DNA of 64,000 nucleotides from 21-14-0-10-47-8 sp966211795 (GCA_966211795.1 CBIHNW010000002.1:62001-126000); one strand, 5' to 3'. Positions 48,940 through 58,379 are shown, counted from the first letter of the stretch. A program made the numbers and translations. The notes: a model not told the origin generated them from the sequence alone.

Positions 48940-49620
48940 TCAGGCGTGCATGTGACCGGTTTCGATGGGGCGATCTCGCTGAAAGCCTGGCTCGAACGGC
49001 CGGTGTTGTCGAAGCTCGCGAAAATACCACTGCATGATGGTGCGCAGACTCTGGCCCTCTCGACGGGCCCAATCTCTTTGCAGCTCACAGGCCAATGCCA
49101 ATGTCGTGATCGGCTGTGCTCCGGCTTGAATCATTCTTTGCACGGCGGTCTCGTGCGTCTCAAGAGTGACGCCACCGATGGCATCGATCACGGGATACAC
49201 TTCATAGCCATCATCCAAGGCATCGATCGTCGGAAATGCGACACACACTTCGGTCCACAGTCCGGCGATGATCAGTTTTTTTCGACCCGTCTGCTTCACG
49301 GCCGCCAGAAATTCTTCGTCCTCCCATGCGTTCAGCGTGCTGCGATCGATTTCCGGAATGGAGGGCAGAGCTTCCTTCAGCTCTGGAACCGTGGCTTGGT
49401 TCACTCCCATCTGCACACCCACCGTCGTCAAAATCGTGGGCACCGAATATTCGTGCGCGATTTTCCCAAGGGCGGTGATATTGAGAATCAGCTCTTCCTG
49501 AGTTTTCGAAGTGACACCGCTGAACTGCTCAGGCTGGTAATCAATAAAGGCGAACACCGAATTTTCAGGGGTCAGTAAAAAATCTCGTTCCGGGTTTCGA
49601 ATGCTGGACTTCTGCGCCAT
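48940..49620 (-). CDS. Isochorismatase-family hydrolase (YcaC-like)
   Basis: I chose the ATG at 49620 because AAGGAGATTCACA precedes it. The 226-residue protein has the family catalytic triad: Asp in FIDYQPEQ, Lys in GRKKLIIAG and Cys in WTEVCVAFPTIDAL. NITALGKIAHEYSVPTILTTV and VTLETHETAVQRMIQAGAQPITTLALACELQRDW match the YcaC subgroup of cysteine hydrolases whose substrates are unclear. Cytoplasmic. It is convergent with the pilin-like gene (16 bp between stops). Confidence 0.9.
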   Translation of the reverse strand: MAQKSSIRNPERDFLLTPENSVFAFIDYQPEQFSGVTSKTQEELILNITALGKIAHEYSVPTILTTVGVQMGVNQATVPELKEALPSIPEIDRSTLNAWEDEEFLAAVKQTGRKKLIIAGLWTEVCVAFPTIDALDDGYEVYPVIDAIGGVTLETHETAVQRMIQAGAQPITTLALACELQRDWARREGQSLRTIMQWYFRELRQHRPFEPGFQRDRPIETGHMHA

Positions 49621-49779
49621 TGTGAATCTCCTTTGTAGATCCAAACAATATGCAAGACCGCTGCTTCTGCGCTTCTTCCCTTGTTTTTCAAACAAGCTTC
49701 ATCCTGAGGCATTGTGGTCTCAAGTCCCGAGTCAAATTTCCACTGACTGCATAATTTTATATTGAGCTCATCTCTGCCT

Positions 49780-50451
49780 TTAACTCGATGCTGCGTCGCT
49801 GATTTTCCCGTCGATCAAATGAATTTGTCGTTTGGCCTGAGAGGCAAAATCTGGATCGTGCGTCACTAGGATCACCGTCGTGTTTCGCTTTTCAACGCAT
49901 TCGCGAATGATCTTCATCACGATATTGCCATTCGCCGAATCCAGAGAGCCAGTCGGCTCATCGGCAAAGAGATAAGCAGGTTCCATCACCAAGGCTCGCG
50001 CGATCGCCACTCGCTGCTGTTCACCTCCCGACAATTCGCGCGGCAGACGGCGCTTTTTTTCACCGAGACCAAACTCATTCAACAGAAATTCGGCATACTG
50101 TTGGCGCGCGGATTCTTGGCCGGTCTTTTTTGCCGGCAGCAAAACATTTTCCAAAGCGCTGAGCTCGTTGATCAAATAGTGAAATTGAAAAACGAACCCG
50201 ATCTTTTGATTGCGAAATCGGGCGAGCTCAGTGGGATTCATCGATGAAATCACCTGACCATCAATGGTCACTGTCCCTTCGCTCGCCGCATCGAGACTGC
50301 TCAGAATGTACAACAGCGTGCTTTTTCCTGACCCCGAGCGGCCGGTCAAAGCCACAAACTCGCCATCTTGAATTTCCAAATTGATGTCGGTGAGAATCCT
50401 GGCCGGGGGCTCGCCGATCACTTTTCCAATCTGTCGTGCTTGCAGACCCAT
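49780..50451 (-). CDS. ABC transporter ATPase (MacB/LolD/DevA type)
   Basis: A 223-residue ATPase of the MacB/LolD group: ALTGRSGSGKSTLLYILSSLD (Walker A), signature LPRELSGGEQQRVAIARAL, AYLFADEPTGSLDSANG (Walker B) and the switch VTHD. The MacB-like 'rfRnqkIGFVFQFHYLINELSALENV' segment supports export rather than import. It is the last of three genes after the adaptor and permease, with 2 bp to the permease stop. The substrate is unknown. Confidence 0.92.
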   Translation of the reverse strand: MGLQARQIGKVIGEPPARILTDINLEIQDGEFVALTGRSGSGKSTLLYILSSLDAASEGTVTIDGQVISSMNPTELARFRNQKIGFVFQFHYLINELSALENVLLPAKKTGQESARQQYAEFLLNEFGLGEKKRRLPRELSGGEQQRVAIARALVMEPAYLFADEPTGSLDSANGNIVMKIIRECVEKRNTTVILVTHDPDFASQAKRQIHLIDGKISDAASS

Positions 50452-50453
50452 GG

Positions 50454-51701
50454 TTATTCTCCAGCCCGGATGATTTCAATGGGCATTAATTTGCCGGCGG
50501 ATCGGGCCGGCAGCAGGCTGGCAAATGAAGAGGCCCCCAGAGCCATCGCTGCCGCCTTAAGGTAAATCGAAGGATTCATTTCGATCACCAGTTTGCCGCC
50601 ACCAATGCCGATGGGCCCCCCAGAAAAGGATACATTTTGTAGACCCAAGGAAATAAAATATCCGGCCATCACGCCGAGCGCCGCTCCCGCGGCCCCCAAA
50701 ATCAATCCCTGATAGAAAAAAAGAAAAATGACATCCTGGCTTTCAAAACCCAGCGAGCGCAGGATGGCGATGTCTTTGCGCTTTTGCATGGCCGTCATGT
50801 TCAGAACATTGTAAATGCCAAAACCCGCAACGATCAAAATCGCGCCGATGGTCAAAAACCGAATGGCGTCTTGCAGACGAAAGACCTCGAAAAAGCTGGC
50901 GTTGACTTGATCCCAACTTTCCACTTTTTCTTGCGAGACCCGCGCCCACGAATTGGCCACGGCCGCGGCTTCGTTGTAATCTCGCAACCGGACGGCAATT
51001 TCATTCACTTGATTCAAGGTGCGATTAACAGCCTGCACGTCCGCCAGATTCCCGTAGGCCAAATTGTCGGCCTGAAGGTTACCGGTCTTAAAAACTCCGA
51101 CCACCTTGAACGGAACCGCAGCCCCTTGCGCCGGCGCGAGCCAGATGTTTTGCAAGACTCGCACTCCTAATTTTTTTTGCAGTTCACTGCCGACCACCAC
51201 CCGATTTCCACCGGCGGCCAAATCAGAAAAGCTTCCCTCGATCATGTCTTCACCGATCGTTGTCACCTGCTTTTGTTGTTGCGGATCGCAGCCAGTGATC
51301 GATGTTGGCACCGTCGCCTTGCCATTGCTGAAAATCACCGCGGCCGTCAGATGCGGGGTGAAAGCGACGACGCGCGGATCGGCTCGCAATCGCTCGTACC
51401 AAGCTTGCGGATTTTCGACGATGTCCGCATCTTTTCGGCCGGAAGGTGCCGGTTGCCAGAAAATGTGCAGGGCCTTGGGATAAAAGGACGCATCCAAAGA
51501 ATGCTCGGTTAAAAAGTCTTCGCGGGCGCGAATGAAGACATGGGCATTGTTATTCACCAACTGATCGACCAGAAAACCACGAAAGCCCAACAAGAATCCG
51601 GAAATCGAAATGTAGGCCATGGTGCCAAAAAAGATTCCTAACAACGTCAGAATCGTTTGTCGCGGCCGAGCCAGAAGATATCTCCACGCCAAAAAAATCA
51701 T
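50454..51701 (-). CDS. ABC transporter permease, FtsX/MacB fold
   Basis: A 415-residue permease with a short N-terminal helix (LARPRQTILTLLGIFFGTMAYISISGF), a large periplasmic domain of about 240 residues, and three C-terminal helices (FLTIGAILIVAGFGIYNVLNMTAMQKRKDIAILRSLGFESQDVIFLFFYQGLILGAAGAALGVMAGYFI, a FtsX domain). This is the MacB_PCD-FtsX layout used in DevC and LolE-type export. It overlaps the adaptor stop by 4 bp and precedes the ATPase by 2 bp. Confidence 0.9.
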   Translation of the reverse strand: MIFLAWRYLLARPRQTILTLLGIFFGTMAYISISGFLLGFRGFLVDQLVNNNAHVFIRAREDFLTEHSLDASFYPKALHIFWQPAPSGRKDADIVENPQAWYERLRADPRVVAFTPHLTAAVIFSNGKATVPTSITGCDPQQQKQVTTIGEDMIEGSFSDLAAGGNRVVVGSELQKKLGVRVLQNIWLAPAQGAAVPFKVVGVFKTGNLQADNLAYGNLADVQAVNRTLNQVNEIAVRLRDYNEAAAVANSWARVSQEKVESWDQVNASFFEVFRLQDAIRFLTIGAILIVAGFGIYNVLNMTAMQKRKDIAILRSLGFESQDVIFLFFYQGLILGAAGAALGVMAGYFISLGLQNVSFSGGPIGIGGGKLVIEMNPSIYLKAAAMALGASSFASLLPARSAGKLMPIEIIRAGE

Positions 51702-52510
51702 GGCTTCATTTTCTTTCTGAAATAAAGGCGGTCCCCTTCTTTCAGATCTCCCGAAAGGACTTCGGCAAAGGCCCCGTCCACAACCCCGGTCTGGACCGAC
51801 ACGTTTTCCTTTCGGCGTCCGCGCTGCACGACCACCTGCCCATCTTCGATAGCGGTCAAAGGGATCACCAAGACATCGGGATGCTCGCTAATGGTAATCG
51901 CCACGTCAGCGGTCATGCCTGGCAAAAGCTGCGGCGGTAAAGAAGCGACCGTGATTCGCACTAAGAAATTGCTTTCATTCGAATACACGGACTGAACCAC
52001 ACCTTCAAAGGTCATATCTCGTAAATTGTCGAAACTGATTTTCGCCCTTTGCCCTGGGCGGACCCGAATGGCACCACGCTGCTCAAGCGAAACAATGATG
52101 TAGCGATCGACAAGATCCACGAGACTCATGACGATGGATTGCGGAAAGACGGTCTCACCCACTTTGGCCGGCAGGTAGGTCACCGTCCCCGCAAACGGTG
52201 CCGAGAAGGAAGCTCCTCCTTGCAAAAGAAGAAGCTTTTGTCCGCGCTGAACCGAATCTCCCTCACGCACGAAAATCTGCTGGATGCCGCTGGTCACGCC
52301 CACTTTCAGCTGATAGCTGTTTTTTGCCGTGACTGTGCCGATGCCGTAAACACTTTCGATCACCGTCCCTTTTTTCAGCGGCTCAGTCAGCTCCGCACCG
52401 ACCTGGGATCGCTTGCGCATCACAAGGATCGTTATGACCACCGCTATCCCCAAAATCATCAGTGCCGTTCTCAATCGGTGTCTCTGGATCCAAGTTGTGA
52501 TTTGCTTCAT
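51698..52510 (-). CDS. HlyD/MacA-type efflux adaptor
   Basis: From the ATG at 52510 (GGAGTGATGAC upstream) this is 270 residues. One membrane anchor (TALMILGIAVVITILVM, about 13-29) is followed by a lipoyl/barrel-sandwich hybrid split around a very short connection: VESVYGIGTVTAKNSYQLKVGVTSGIQQIFVREGDSVQRGQKLLLLQGGASFSAPFAGTVTYL. Beta-barrel and membrane-proximal domains follow. There is no long coiled-coil hairpin, which is unusual for adaptors that contact TolC. With the permease and ATPase it forms a DevBCA/MacAB-like exporter. Confidence 0.88.
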   Translation of the reverse strand: MKQITTWIQRHRLRTALMILGIAVVITILVMRKRSQVGAELTEPLKKGTVIESVYGIGTVTAKNSYQLKVGVTSGIQQIFVREGDSVQRGQKLLLLQGGASFSAPFAGTVTYLPAKVGETVFPQSIVMSLVDLVDRYIIVSLEQRGAIRVRPGQRAKISFDNLRDMTFEGVVQSVYSNESNFLVRITVASLPPQLLPGMTADVAITISEHPDVLVIPLTAIEDGQVVVQRGRRKENVSVQTGVVDGAFAEVLSGDLKEGDRLYFRKKMKP

Positions 52511-52691
52511 GTCATCACTCCATTTGCGCTGATTCCGTTTTACGCTAACGATTTCTGTCTCCAGGCTCAACAAAAGGCGAATTAAGACTCGGTGCAAGTC
52601 ACACCCATCATGGCGCAATAATTTCGTTGCTGATCTCTGCAATATCGACAATCCTAATGACGAAAAAATCTGTCATTTGCCGGAGGAATTC

Positions 52692-53138
52692 GTGTCACCA
52701 AAATTGAAATCTTTTTTTCAACCGCTGGCGTTGCCAACTTTCGCCTCGATCGCCTTGTTAGTGGTGCGGCTGATTGTGGGGATCGCATTTCTGCATCATG
52801 GCTGGGGAAAAATCACCGCTCCTTTTGCCTGGATGCCACCCGAAGCCGGAGTTCCCGCGGTGCTGCAGGGATTGGCCGCACTGTCCGAATTTGGTGGCGG
52901 ATTGGCGTTAATTCTTGGCTGCCTGACGTCGCTTGCCATGATGGGACTGTTTTTCACGATGTCGGTCGCCGTGCACATGCATTCCATCGTCCGTCAAGAT
53001 CCCTTCGTCAGCATGACAGGTGGGCCTTCTTTTGAATTGGCACTGGGATACTTGGGAATCGCTGTTTTATTTTTTGCAATCGGCGCCGGCAAATTTTCAA
53101 TTGACGCTAAAATCTTCGGCCAACGCCGAATTCAATAA
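52692..53138 (+). CDS. DoxX-family membrane protein
   Basis: From a GTG with GGAGGA 5 bases upstream this is 148 residues. Four hydrophobic segments, with SIALLVVRLIVGIAFLHHGWGKITAPFAW, AALSEFGGGLALILGCLTSLAMMGLFFTMSVAVHMHSI and LALGYLGIAVLFFAIGAGKFSIDA, give the DoxX pattern (HGxxK and E-FxGG). DoxX proteins are small inner-membrane proteins linked to oxidative-stress defence in several bacteria. It precedes tpx by 12 bp, so a redox role is likely. Confidence 0.9.
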   Translation: MSPKLKSFFQPLALPTFASIALLVVRLIVGIAFLHHGWGKITAPFAWMPPEAGVPAVLQGLAALSEFGGGLALILGCLTSLAMMGLFFTMSVAVHMHSIVRQDPFVSMTGGPSFELALGYLGIAVLFFAIGAGKFSIDAKIFGQRRIQ

Positions 53139-53150
53139 CTGGGAGAGCCA

Positions 53151-53654
53151 ATGGCACAAATCACTTTAAAGGGAAATCCGATTCACACCACAGGACACTT
53201 GCCCGCCAAGGGCAGCACCGCACCTGATTTCAAACTGACCAAGATGGATCTTTCGGATGTCAGTCTGAACGCGTTTGCCGGCAAAAAGAAAGTGCTCAAT
53301 ATTTTTCCAAGCATCGACACCGGCACCTGCGCGATGTCGGTCCGTCACTTTAACAAAGACGCGGCTCTGGCTAAAAACACCGTGGTCTTGAACATTTCGG
53401 CCGATCTGCCGTTTGCGCAAAAAAGATTTTGTGGCGCCGAGGGCATCAACAATGCCGACACCTTATCGACATTTCGCAGCTCGTTCGCGACGGATTATGG
53501 TTTGGAAATCATGGACAGCCCCATGGCCGGACTTTGCTCACGCGTGGTGATCGTGCTGGATGAACAGAACAAAGTTCTTTACACCGAGCAGGTCGGCGAC
53601 ATCGTCAACGAACCAAACTATGAAGCGGCCATGAAGGCCTTGAACAATATTTAA
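53151..53654 (+). CDS. tpx: Thiol peroxidase
   Basis: A 167-residue atypical 2-Cys peroxiredoxin of the Tpx family. The peroxidatic Cys60 lies in NIFPSIDTGTCAMSVR and the resolving Cys94 in KRFCGAEGINN, at their canonical positions. GTAPDF appears as STAPDF near the start. Tpx reduces hydrogen and alkyl hydroperoxides with thioredoxin. The usual PVC motif around Cys60 reads GTC, a small change. Strong GGGAGAG ribosome site. It is probably cotranscribed with the DoxX gene and closed by a strong terminator. Confidence 0.95.
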   Translation: MAQITLKGNPIHTTGHLPAKGSTAPDFKLTKMDLSDVSLNAFAGKKKVLNIFPSIDTGTCAMSVRHFNKDAALAKNTVVLNISADLPFAQKRFCGAEGINNADTLSTFRSSFATDYGLEIMDSPMAGLCSRVVIVLDEQNKVLYTEQVGDIVNEPNYEAAMKALNNI

Positions 53655-53680
53655 ACTGCGTCTGGGTCGCGTCCTAAAAA

Positions 53681-53713
53681 AAATCCCCGAAGGTTTTCCA
53701 TCGGGGATTTTTA
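53681..53713. terminator. Bidirectional rho-independent terminator
   Basis: A perfect 10-bp stem AAATCCCCGA (53681-53690) and TCGGGGATTT (53701-53710) with a 10-base loop, an A-run before and T-rich sequence after. It can end both tpx and the convergent lipoprotein gene. Confidence 0.9.
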
Positions 53714-53736
53714 AATTTCAAGAATTTAAGAACAAA

Positions 53737-54636
53737 TTAATTCATGACCGGAAGCGGTTTGCGAGTCAGAGCCGCAGTCACCAATTTTTTCATGATATCA
53801 TAATCTAAGCCATCCGAATCCGCGCCGGCCGTGTTGCGCCAGCCCTGCGGAGCTTCTGGATGAGGCCCCGTCAGAACAACGAAACCCTTGTGAAAGACTG
53901 TTTGCGACATCGCTGGCTTTCCGTTTGAATAACGAGCGATCACACCACCGCTCCACTCGGGAGTCGACGGACCACCGTACCAGACCAACTGGCGTTTCGA
54001 TCCATCAGCGAAAGTCACCGGAACCACGGCCGCAATTGCCGACGTATTCCCATTCGGCCACCACAATGGCAAATGGCTGCCTTCGACCACTGGAAATCCA
54101 TAAGATGTTGTTTGATCACCCTCGGCGCCTGCCTCAACAGCAACGAAAGCTCCCGCGCACATTCCAAGGTAAGACACACCACGATCCCGAACGGCTTGAC
54201 GAACGCGAACGCGAGTTGTCGCCTTGAGACCAGTCGTGATCGTCCCCGCATGCCCGCCGGGTACGATAAACATTCCAAATTTCGCCATGTCATCAACGCT
54301 CATCGCATCCAAAGCCGCCGAGTTCACCAGCTTATAAGTCAGACCCATGCCTTTGACAATTTGTTCAGTTGTTTGCCAATCCGATGTCGAAATGCCTGCA
54401 CCATTGAACAAAAGCACGTCTGTCGAATAAGAAGCCGGATCCACCGAAGGAGGATTTTGATTGTTAACGGGGCTGACGGGATTTGCAGGGTCGATTTTTG
54501 CTGTGTCTGGAGGAACGGAAGAAACTTCTCCGGATGCGGCATCTGTCCCCGAACCTGAAGATGAAGGCGCACAGCCGACCTGAGTGGAAATGGCCAGTGC
54601 TAAAAAAGGAAATGCAATAAGGTTTCGAATCTTCAT
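53737..54636 (-). CDS. Lipoprotein with a BPL_N/class I glutamine-amidotransferase-like domain
   Basis: From the ATG at 54636 (GGAGGCTTCAT upstream) this is 299 residues. The lipobox is QVGC with Cys22, followed by a low-complexity Ser/Gly/Pro linker (about 23-70). The rest is a GATase1-like fold: DVLLFNGAGIST, MFIVPGGHAGTI, the nucleophile-elbow-like YLGMCAGAFVA, and WYGGPSTPEW. This is the BPL_N group, which resembles the N-terminal part of eukaryotic biotin-protein ligase and has an unproven activity. It should sit in the periplasm attached to a membrane. Confidence 0.8.
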   Translation of the reverse strand: MKIRNLIAFPFLALAISTQVGCAPSSSGSGTDAASGEVSSVPPDTAKIDPANPVSPVNNQNPPSVDPASYSTDVLLFNGAGISTSDWQTTEQIVKGMGLTYKLVNSAALDAMSVDDMAKFGMFIVPGGHAGTITTGLKATTRVRVRQAVRDRGVSYLGMCAGAFVAVEAGAEGDQTTSYGFPVVEGSHLPLWWPNGNTSAIAAVVPVTFADGSKRQLVWYGGPSTPEWSGGVIARYSNGKPAMSQTVFHKGFVVLTGPHPEAPQGWRNTAGADSDGLDYDIMKKLVTAALTRKPLPVMN

Positions 54637-54902
54637 ATGAAGCCTCCATGTCAATTGGGGAATCAGAGCCCGTGTTAAAAGTCACGAGAGGCTTTCTCTC
54701 TGAAGGAGAAAGGACACTCTCAAAAAAACTAATGTTTTGAAGTTCCTTGATCTTGGCCGATGGCCGCCCGGAAAGGCAAAACGTTCATGTCAAAAAGACC
54801 CATGAATTGCGATCTTGCATTGATTTTTAATGATCGGACCATTGAAACTTGTCACCTGGCAGGTTACCGTGAATGGCGAATATTATTTGCTCGAGGTTCA
54901 AT

Positions 54903-55862
54903 ATGCGAACGGTCTCATTAACGAAAGAGAATGGCGCTCCACTGGCCATTTTAGCTCATCCGATTGACGAAGTCGGAGCGAATGAACGCGCCGATTTTTT
55001 CACCAAACGAAGCATCAAAAAAGATTCGAAGCTGGCCGCACTTTACCTGGCGATGAGCATGTGTGATCTCACCACGCTCGAAGGCGCGGACACTCCCGGC
55101 AAAGTGATGCAGATGTGCGCGAAGGCCCGCTATCCGGTGCCACCGGATTTGATTGGCCCCGCTCTGCAGAAAAAATCGTTGCCGCCGATCCCATCGGTTG
55201 CCGCGGTCTGCGTGTATCCGTCCATGGTACCTGTCGCGCGCAAAGCTCTCGAAGGCACCAATATCGGAATCGCCTCGGTCGCCACCGCTTTTCCATCAGG
55301 CCAGGCGCCGCTCGAGGTGAAGGTGGAAGACACACGCTTTGCGGTCGAACAGGGTGCCAGCGAAATTGATATGGTGATCAATCGCGGAGCCTTTTTATCC
55401 GGACGCTATCAACAAGTGTACGACGAGATTGTTGAAATCAAACGGGCCTGCGGTGAAGCGCACCTCAAGGTGATTTTGGAAACTGGCGAGCTTGGCTCTT
55501 ATGACCGCGTTCGTTTGGCTTCGGATATCGCGATGGAGGCCGGCGCCGATTTTATCAAAACATCGACCGGGAAGGTCACGCCCGCCGCCACCCTGCCCGT
55601 CACGCTGGTGATGTTGCAGGCCATTGCTGATTTCTACAAACGCACGGGAAAAAAAATCGGCATGAAACCTGCCGGTGGAATCCGTACGGCGAAGCAAGCC
55701 ATCCATTACCTTTGCATGGTGAACGAGACCTTAGGTGCCGAATGGCTCACGCCCGAAATGTTTCGCTTTGGGGCCAGCGCCCTGGTGAACGATTTGTTGA
55801 AACAAATTTTCAAAGAGCTCACCGGTCGCTATTATTACGATAAAGCTTTTTCTTTGGATTAA
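54903..55862 (+). CDS. deoC: Deoxyribose-phosphate aldolase (eukaryote-length type)
   Basis: From the ATG at 54903 (CGAGG 6 bases upstream) this is 319 residues; an in-frame ATG at 54873 has a weaker site. The long N-terminal part with MCDLTTLEGADTPGKVMQMCAKARYPV matches the animal-type DERA (about 318 residues) better than E. coli DeoC (259). The Schiff-base Lys is in DFIKTSTGK (TIM barrel). KVILETGEL and GMKPAGGIRTAKQAI carry further active-site residues. It would split 2-deoxyribose 5-phosphate into acetaldehyde and glyceraldehyde 3-phosphate. Two ALDH-like genes follow directly. Confidence 0.92.
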   Translation: MRTVSLTKENGAPLAILAHPIDEVGANERADFFTKRSIKKDSKLAALYLAMSMCDLTTLEGADTPGKVMQMCAKARYPVPPDLIGPALQKKSLPPIPSVAAVCVYPSMVPVARKALEGTNIGIASVATAFPSGQAPLEVKVEDTRFAVEQGASEIDMVINRGAFLSGRYQQVYDEIVEIKRACGEAHLKVILETGELGSYDRVRLASDIAMEAGADFIKTSTGKVTPAATLPVTLVMLQAIADFYKRTGKKIGMKPAGGIRTAKQAIHYLCMVNETLGAEWLTPEMFRFGASALVNDLLKQIFKELTGRYYYDKAFSLD

Positions 55863-55898
55863 TTGCCAAGCAATGGCGATTTAAAGGATCAATTGAAC

Positions 55899-57407
55899 AT
55901 GCAGACTCCGACTTCAAAAAACGCAGCTGAAAAATCTTCGACTGACACGACCCCCACCGCTGCCGGCGTGGGACTTGAATACGCCCCTTCGCTGGAAGCG
56001 ACCGATATCGTGCGGATCGAAAGCAAGAACAAACTTTTCATCAACGGAAAATTTTTCGCTCCTTCCAGCGGCCAGTATTTCCCAAGCTACAACCCCGCAA
56101 CCGGCGAGGTTCTGGCCGAGGTTGCCGAAGCAAACGCCAAGGATGTGGATTTGGCGGTGAAATCTGCGCGCAAAGCCTACACCTCGGTTTGGTCGAAGCT
56201 ATCGGGCCGCGAGCGCGGACGTTACCTGTACCGCATCGCCCGCTTGATACAAGAACGGGCGCGCGAACTGACCGTGCTGGAAACCTTGGATAACGGAAAA
56301 CCCATTCGCGAATCTCGCGATATCGACATTCCCTTGGTGGCGGCCCACTTTTTTTACTATGCCGGCTGGGCCGACAAATTGGATTACGCCGTTCCTGGAC
56401 GCCAGGTGAAATCCATCGGTGTCGTCGGCCAAGTGATCCCGTGGAATTTTCCGCTCTTGATGGCGGCGTGGAAGATCGCGCCGGCCTTGGCCTGCGGCAA
56501 CACGGTCGTCATCAAACCTGCCGAGACCACTTCGCTTTCGATTTTGTTGTTGGCCCAAATTTTTCAAGACGCGGGACTGCCGGACGGCGCGGTCAATATC
56601 GTGACCGGGGCTGGCGAGACCGGGGCGGCTCTGGTTTCCCATGCGGACATCAACAAGGTCGCCTTCACCGGATCGACCGAAGTCGGCAAGCTGATCGCGC
56701 GATCGATTGCCAACACGGATAAAAAATTGACCCTTGAGCTCGGCGGAAAATCGGCGCACATCGTTTTCGAAGATGCGGCGATCGATCAAGCCGTCGAAGG
56801 TGTCATCAACGGAATCTTCTTCAATCAAGGTCATGTCTGCTGTGCCGGCTCGCGCTTGCTGGTGGAAGAGTCCATCGCCGAAATGTTCGTCGATAAATTA
56901 AAAACCCGCATGAATCAGCTCCGGGTCGGAAATCCACTGGATAAAAACACGGATGTCGGCGCTATTAACTCGAAAACGGAGCTTACGAAAATCAAAGAAC
57001 TGATACCAACCGGCCGCAACGAAGGCGCCGAGTTTTTTGAATCCACGCAAGCGCATTTGCCCGCGAAGGGTTACTTTTTGAAGCCTTGCTTTTTCAGTGG
57101 CGTGTCTTCTGCTTTCACTCTCAGCCGCGTCGAAGTCTTCGGCCCCGTGCTCGCGATTTCCACGTTCCGCACCGCTCAGGAAGCCGTGGCCAAGGCTAAT
57201 GATACGCCTTATGGATTGGCGGCGGGCATTTGGTCCGAAAAAGGCTCGAAGATTCACAAGACGGCATCTCAGCTGAAAGCCGGCGTGATCTGGGCCAATA
57301 CTTATAATAAATTCGATCCGACTTCGCCTTTCGGTGGATATTTCGAAAGCGGTTTTGGTCGCGAAGGTGGCCGGCACGGTCTGTTCCCTTATTTGGAGGT
57401 TCAATAA
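55899..57407 (+). CDS. Aldehyde dehydrogenase
   Basis: I chose the ATG at 55899 (AAAGGATC upstream); an upstream TTG abutting the deoC stop is also in frame. The 502-residue enzyme has all catalytic parts: IPWNFPLL (Asn), ELGGKSAHIVFEDA (Glu), and the nucleophile Cys in GHVCCAGSRLLV. VEVFGPVLAISTF and FGGYFESGFGREGG complete the active site. In this operon it would oxidise the acetaldehyde formed by DeoC to acetate with NAD(P)+ (inference). Its stop overlaps the next ATG by one base. Confidence 0.92.
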   Translation: MQTPTSKNAAEKSSTDTTPTAAGVGLEYAPSLEATDIVRIESKNKLFINGKFFAPSSGQYFPSYNPATGEVLAEVAEANAKDVDLAVKSARKAYTSVWSKLSGRERGRYLYRIARLIQERARELTVLETLDNGKPIRESRDIDIPLVAAHFFYYAGWADKLDYAVPGRQVKSIGVVGQVIPWNFPLLMAAWKIAPALACGNTVVIKPAETTSLSILLLAQIFQDAGLPDGAVNIVTGAGETGAALVSHADINKVAFTGSTEVGKLIARSIANTDKKLTLELGGKSAHIVFEDAAIDQAVEGVINGIFFNQGHVCCAGSRLLVEESIAEMFVDKLKTRMNQLRVGNPLDKNTDVGAINSKTELTKIKELIPTGRNEGAEFFESTQAHLPAKGYFLKPCFFSGVSSAFTLSRVEVFGPVLAISTFRTAQEAVAKANDTPYGLAAGIWSEKGSKIHKTASQLKAGVIWANTYNKFDPTSPFGGYFESGFGREGGRHGLFPYLEVQ

Positions 57408-58270
57408 TGTCTGGACTGAATGGAGAAAATCTCCAAATCGCAAAAACGATCAAGCTCTTTATCGGCGGCGAGTTTCCGCGCACCGAATCCGGCCGCAGCT
57501 TTCCGGTCTTTGCGCACAAATCAAAAAATGTTTATGCCAATCTCTGCCGGGCTTCACGCAAGGATCTGCGAAATGCGGTCACTGCCGCGCATGGCGCCTT
57601 CGGCTCTTGGGCCGGTAAAAGCGCTTACAACCGTGGACAGATTCTGTACCGCATGGCCGAAATGATGGAGGGCAAACGCTCCGAGACGGCTGAGATTATG
57701 ACCGAAACTTTGGGCCTGACAAAGGCGCAGACCGAGAAAGCCGTCAACGGCGGCATCGATGCTTTCGTTTATTACGCGGGATGGACTGACAAGTACCAAC
57801 AAGTGATCGGTGCCGTGAATCCCGTCAGCGGGCCTCACCACAATTTCACAACTCCTGAGCCGGTGGGCGTGGTGGGACTTTTGGCCGATCAAAAATTTGA
57901 TTTCGCAGCTTTGGTGGCGCAGATCGCGGCGATCATCGCTTCTGGAAATACAGTGGTGGTGTTGATGGCGACAAAAGGCGCGGCCACAATTGCTCCGTTG
58001 TCTGAAGTCTTCGCAACCTCGGATCTCACCAAAGGTGTGGTCAACCTTCTCACCGGAGAATTGGATGAATTGGCCGCACAGTTTGGCAATCACATGGAGA
58101 TTCAATCTCTGAGCTGCCAAGTCACCGACGCCAAAGTGTTGGGGGCCTTGAAAGAAAGCGGCGCCGAGAACATGAAGCGTGTGGTGGGTCCTTTGGCCGA
58201 AGTCTTATCACTTGAAAATATGTTGAACTTCGTCGAATACAAAACCGTGTGGCATCCCGTCGGTCATTGA
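57407..58270 (+). CDS. Truncated, catalytically incomplete ALDH-like protein
   Basis: A 287-residue protein homologous only to the first two thirds of an aldehyde dehydrogenase: KLFIGGEFPRTESGRSFPVF, AAHGAFGSWAGKSAYNRGQILYRMAEMM, GIDAFVYYAGWTDKYQQVIGAVNPV. In place of PWNF it has ADQKFDF, so the Asn is gone, and there is no GxxC nucleophile region at all. It has no stops or frameshifts and is coupled (one-base overlap) to the active ALDH, so it is probably a maintained partner rather than a pseudogene: a structural subunit is the simplest guess. Confidence 0.85.
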   Translation: MSGLNGENLQIAKTIKLFIGGEFPRTESGRSFPVFAHKSKNVYANLCRASRKDLRNAVTAAHGAFGSWAGKSAYNRGQILYRMAEMMEGKRSETAEIMTETLGLTKAQTEKAVNGGIDAFVYYAGWTDKYQQVIGAVNPVSGPHHNFTTPEPVGVVGLLADQKFDFAALVAQIAAIIASGNTVVVLMATKGAATIAPLSEVFATSDLTKGVVNLLTGELDELAAQFGNHMEIQSLSCQVTDAKVLGALKESGAENMKRVVGPLAEVLSLENMLNFVEYKTVWHPVGH

Positions 58271-58336
58271 TTGAGCGAATCATTGCCGAACTGATTCGGA
58301 AACGCGAAATCAATCCTGGTCAATCTTGCAGAGTGT

Positions 58337-58360
58337 AGCAAGGGCCGAAGCCCTTGCTTT
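58337..58360. terminator. Rho-independent-like terminator
   Basis: A perfect 9-bp stem, AGCAAGGGC (58337-58345) and GCCCTTGCT (58350-58358), with a CGAA tetraloop and a short T-run. It closes the deoC operon and lies just before the convergent M56 gene's stop. Confidence 0.75.
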
Positions 58361-58379
58361 CAATCCCTAGAGAGCGCTG

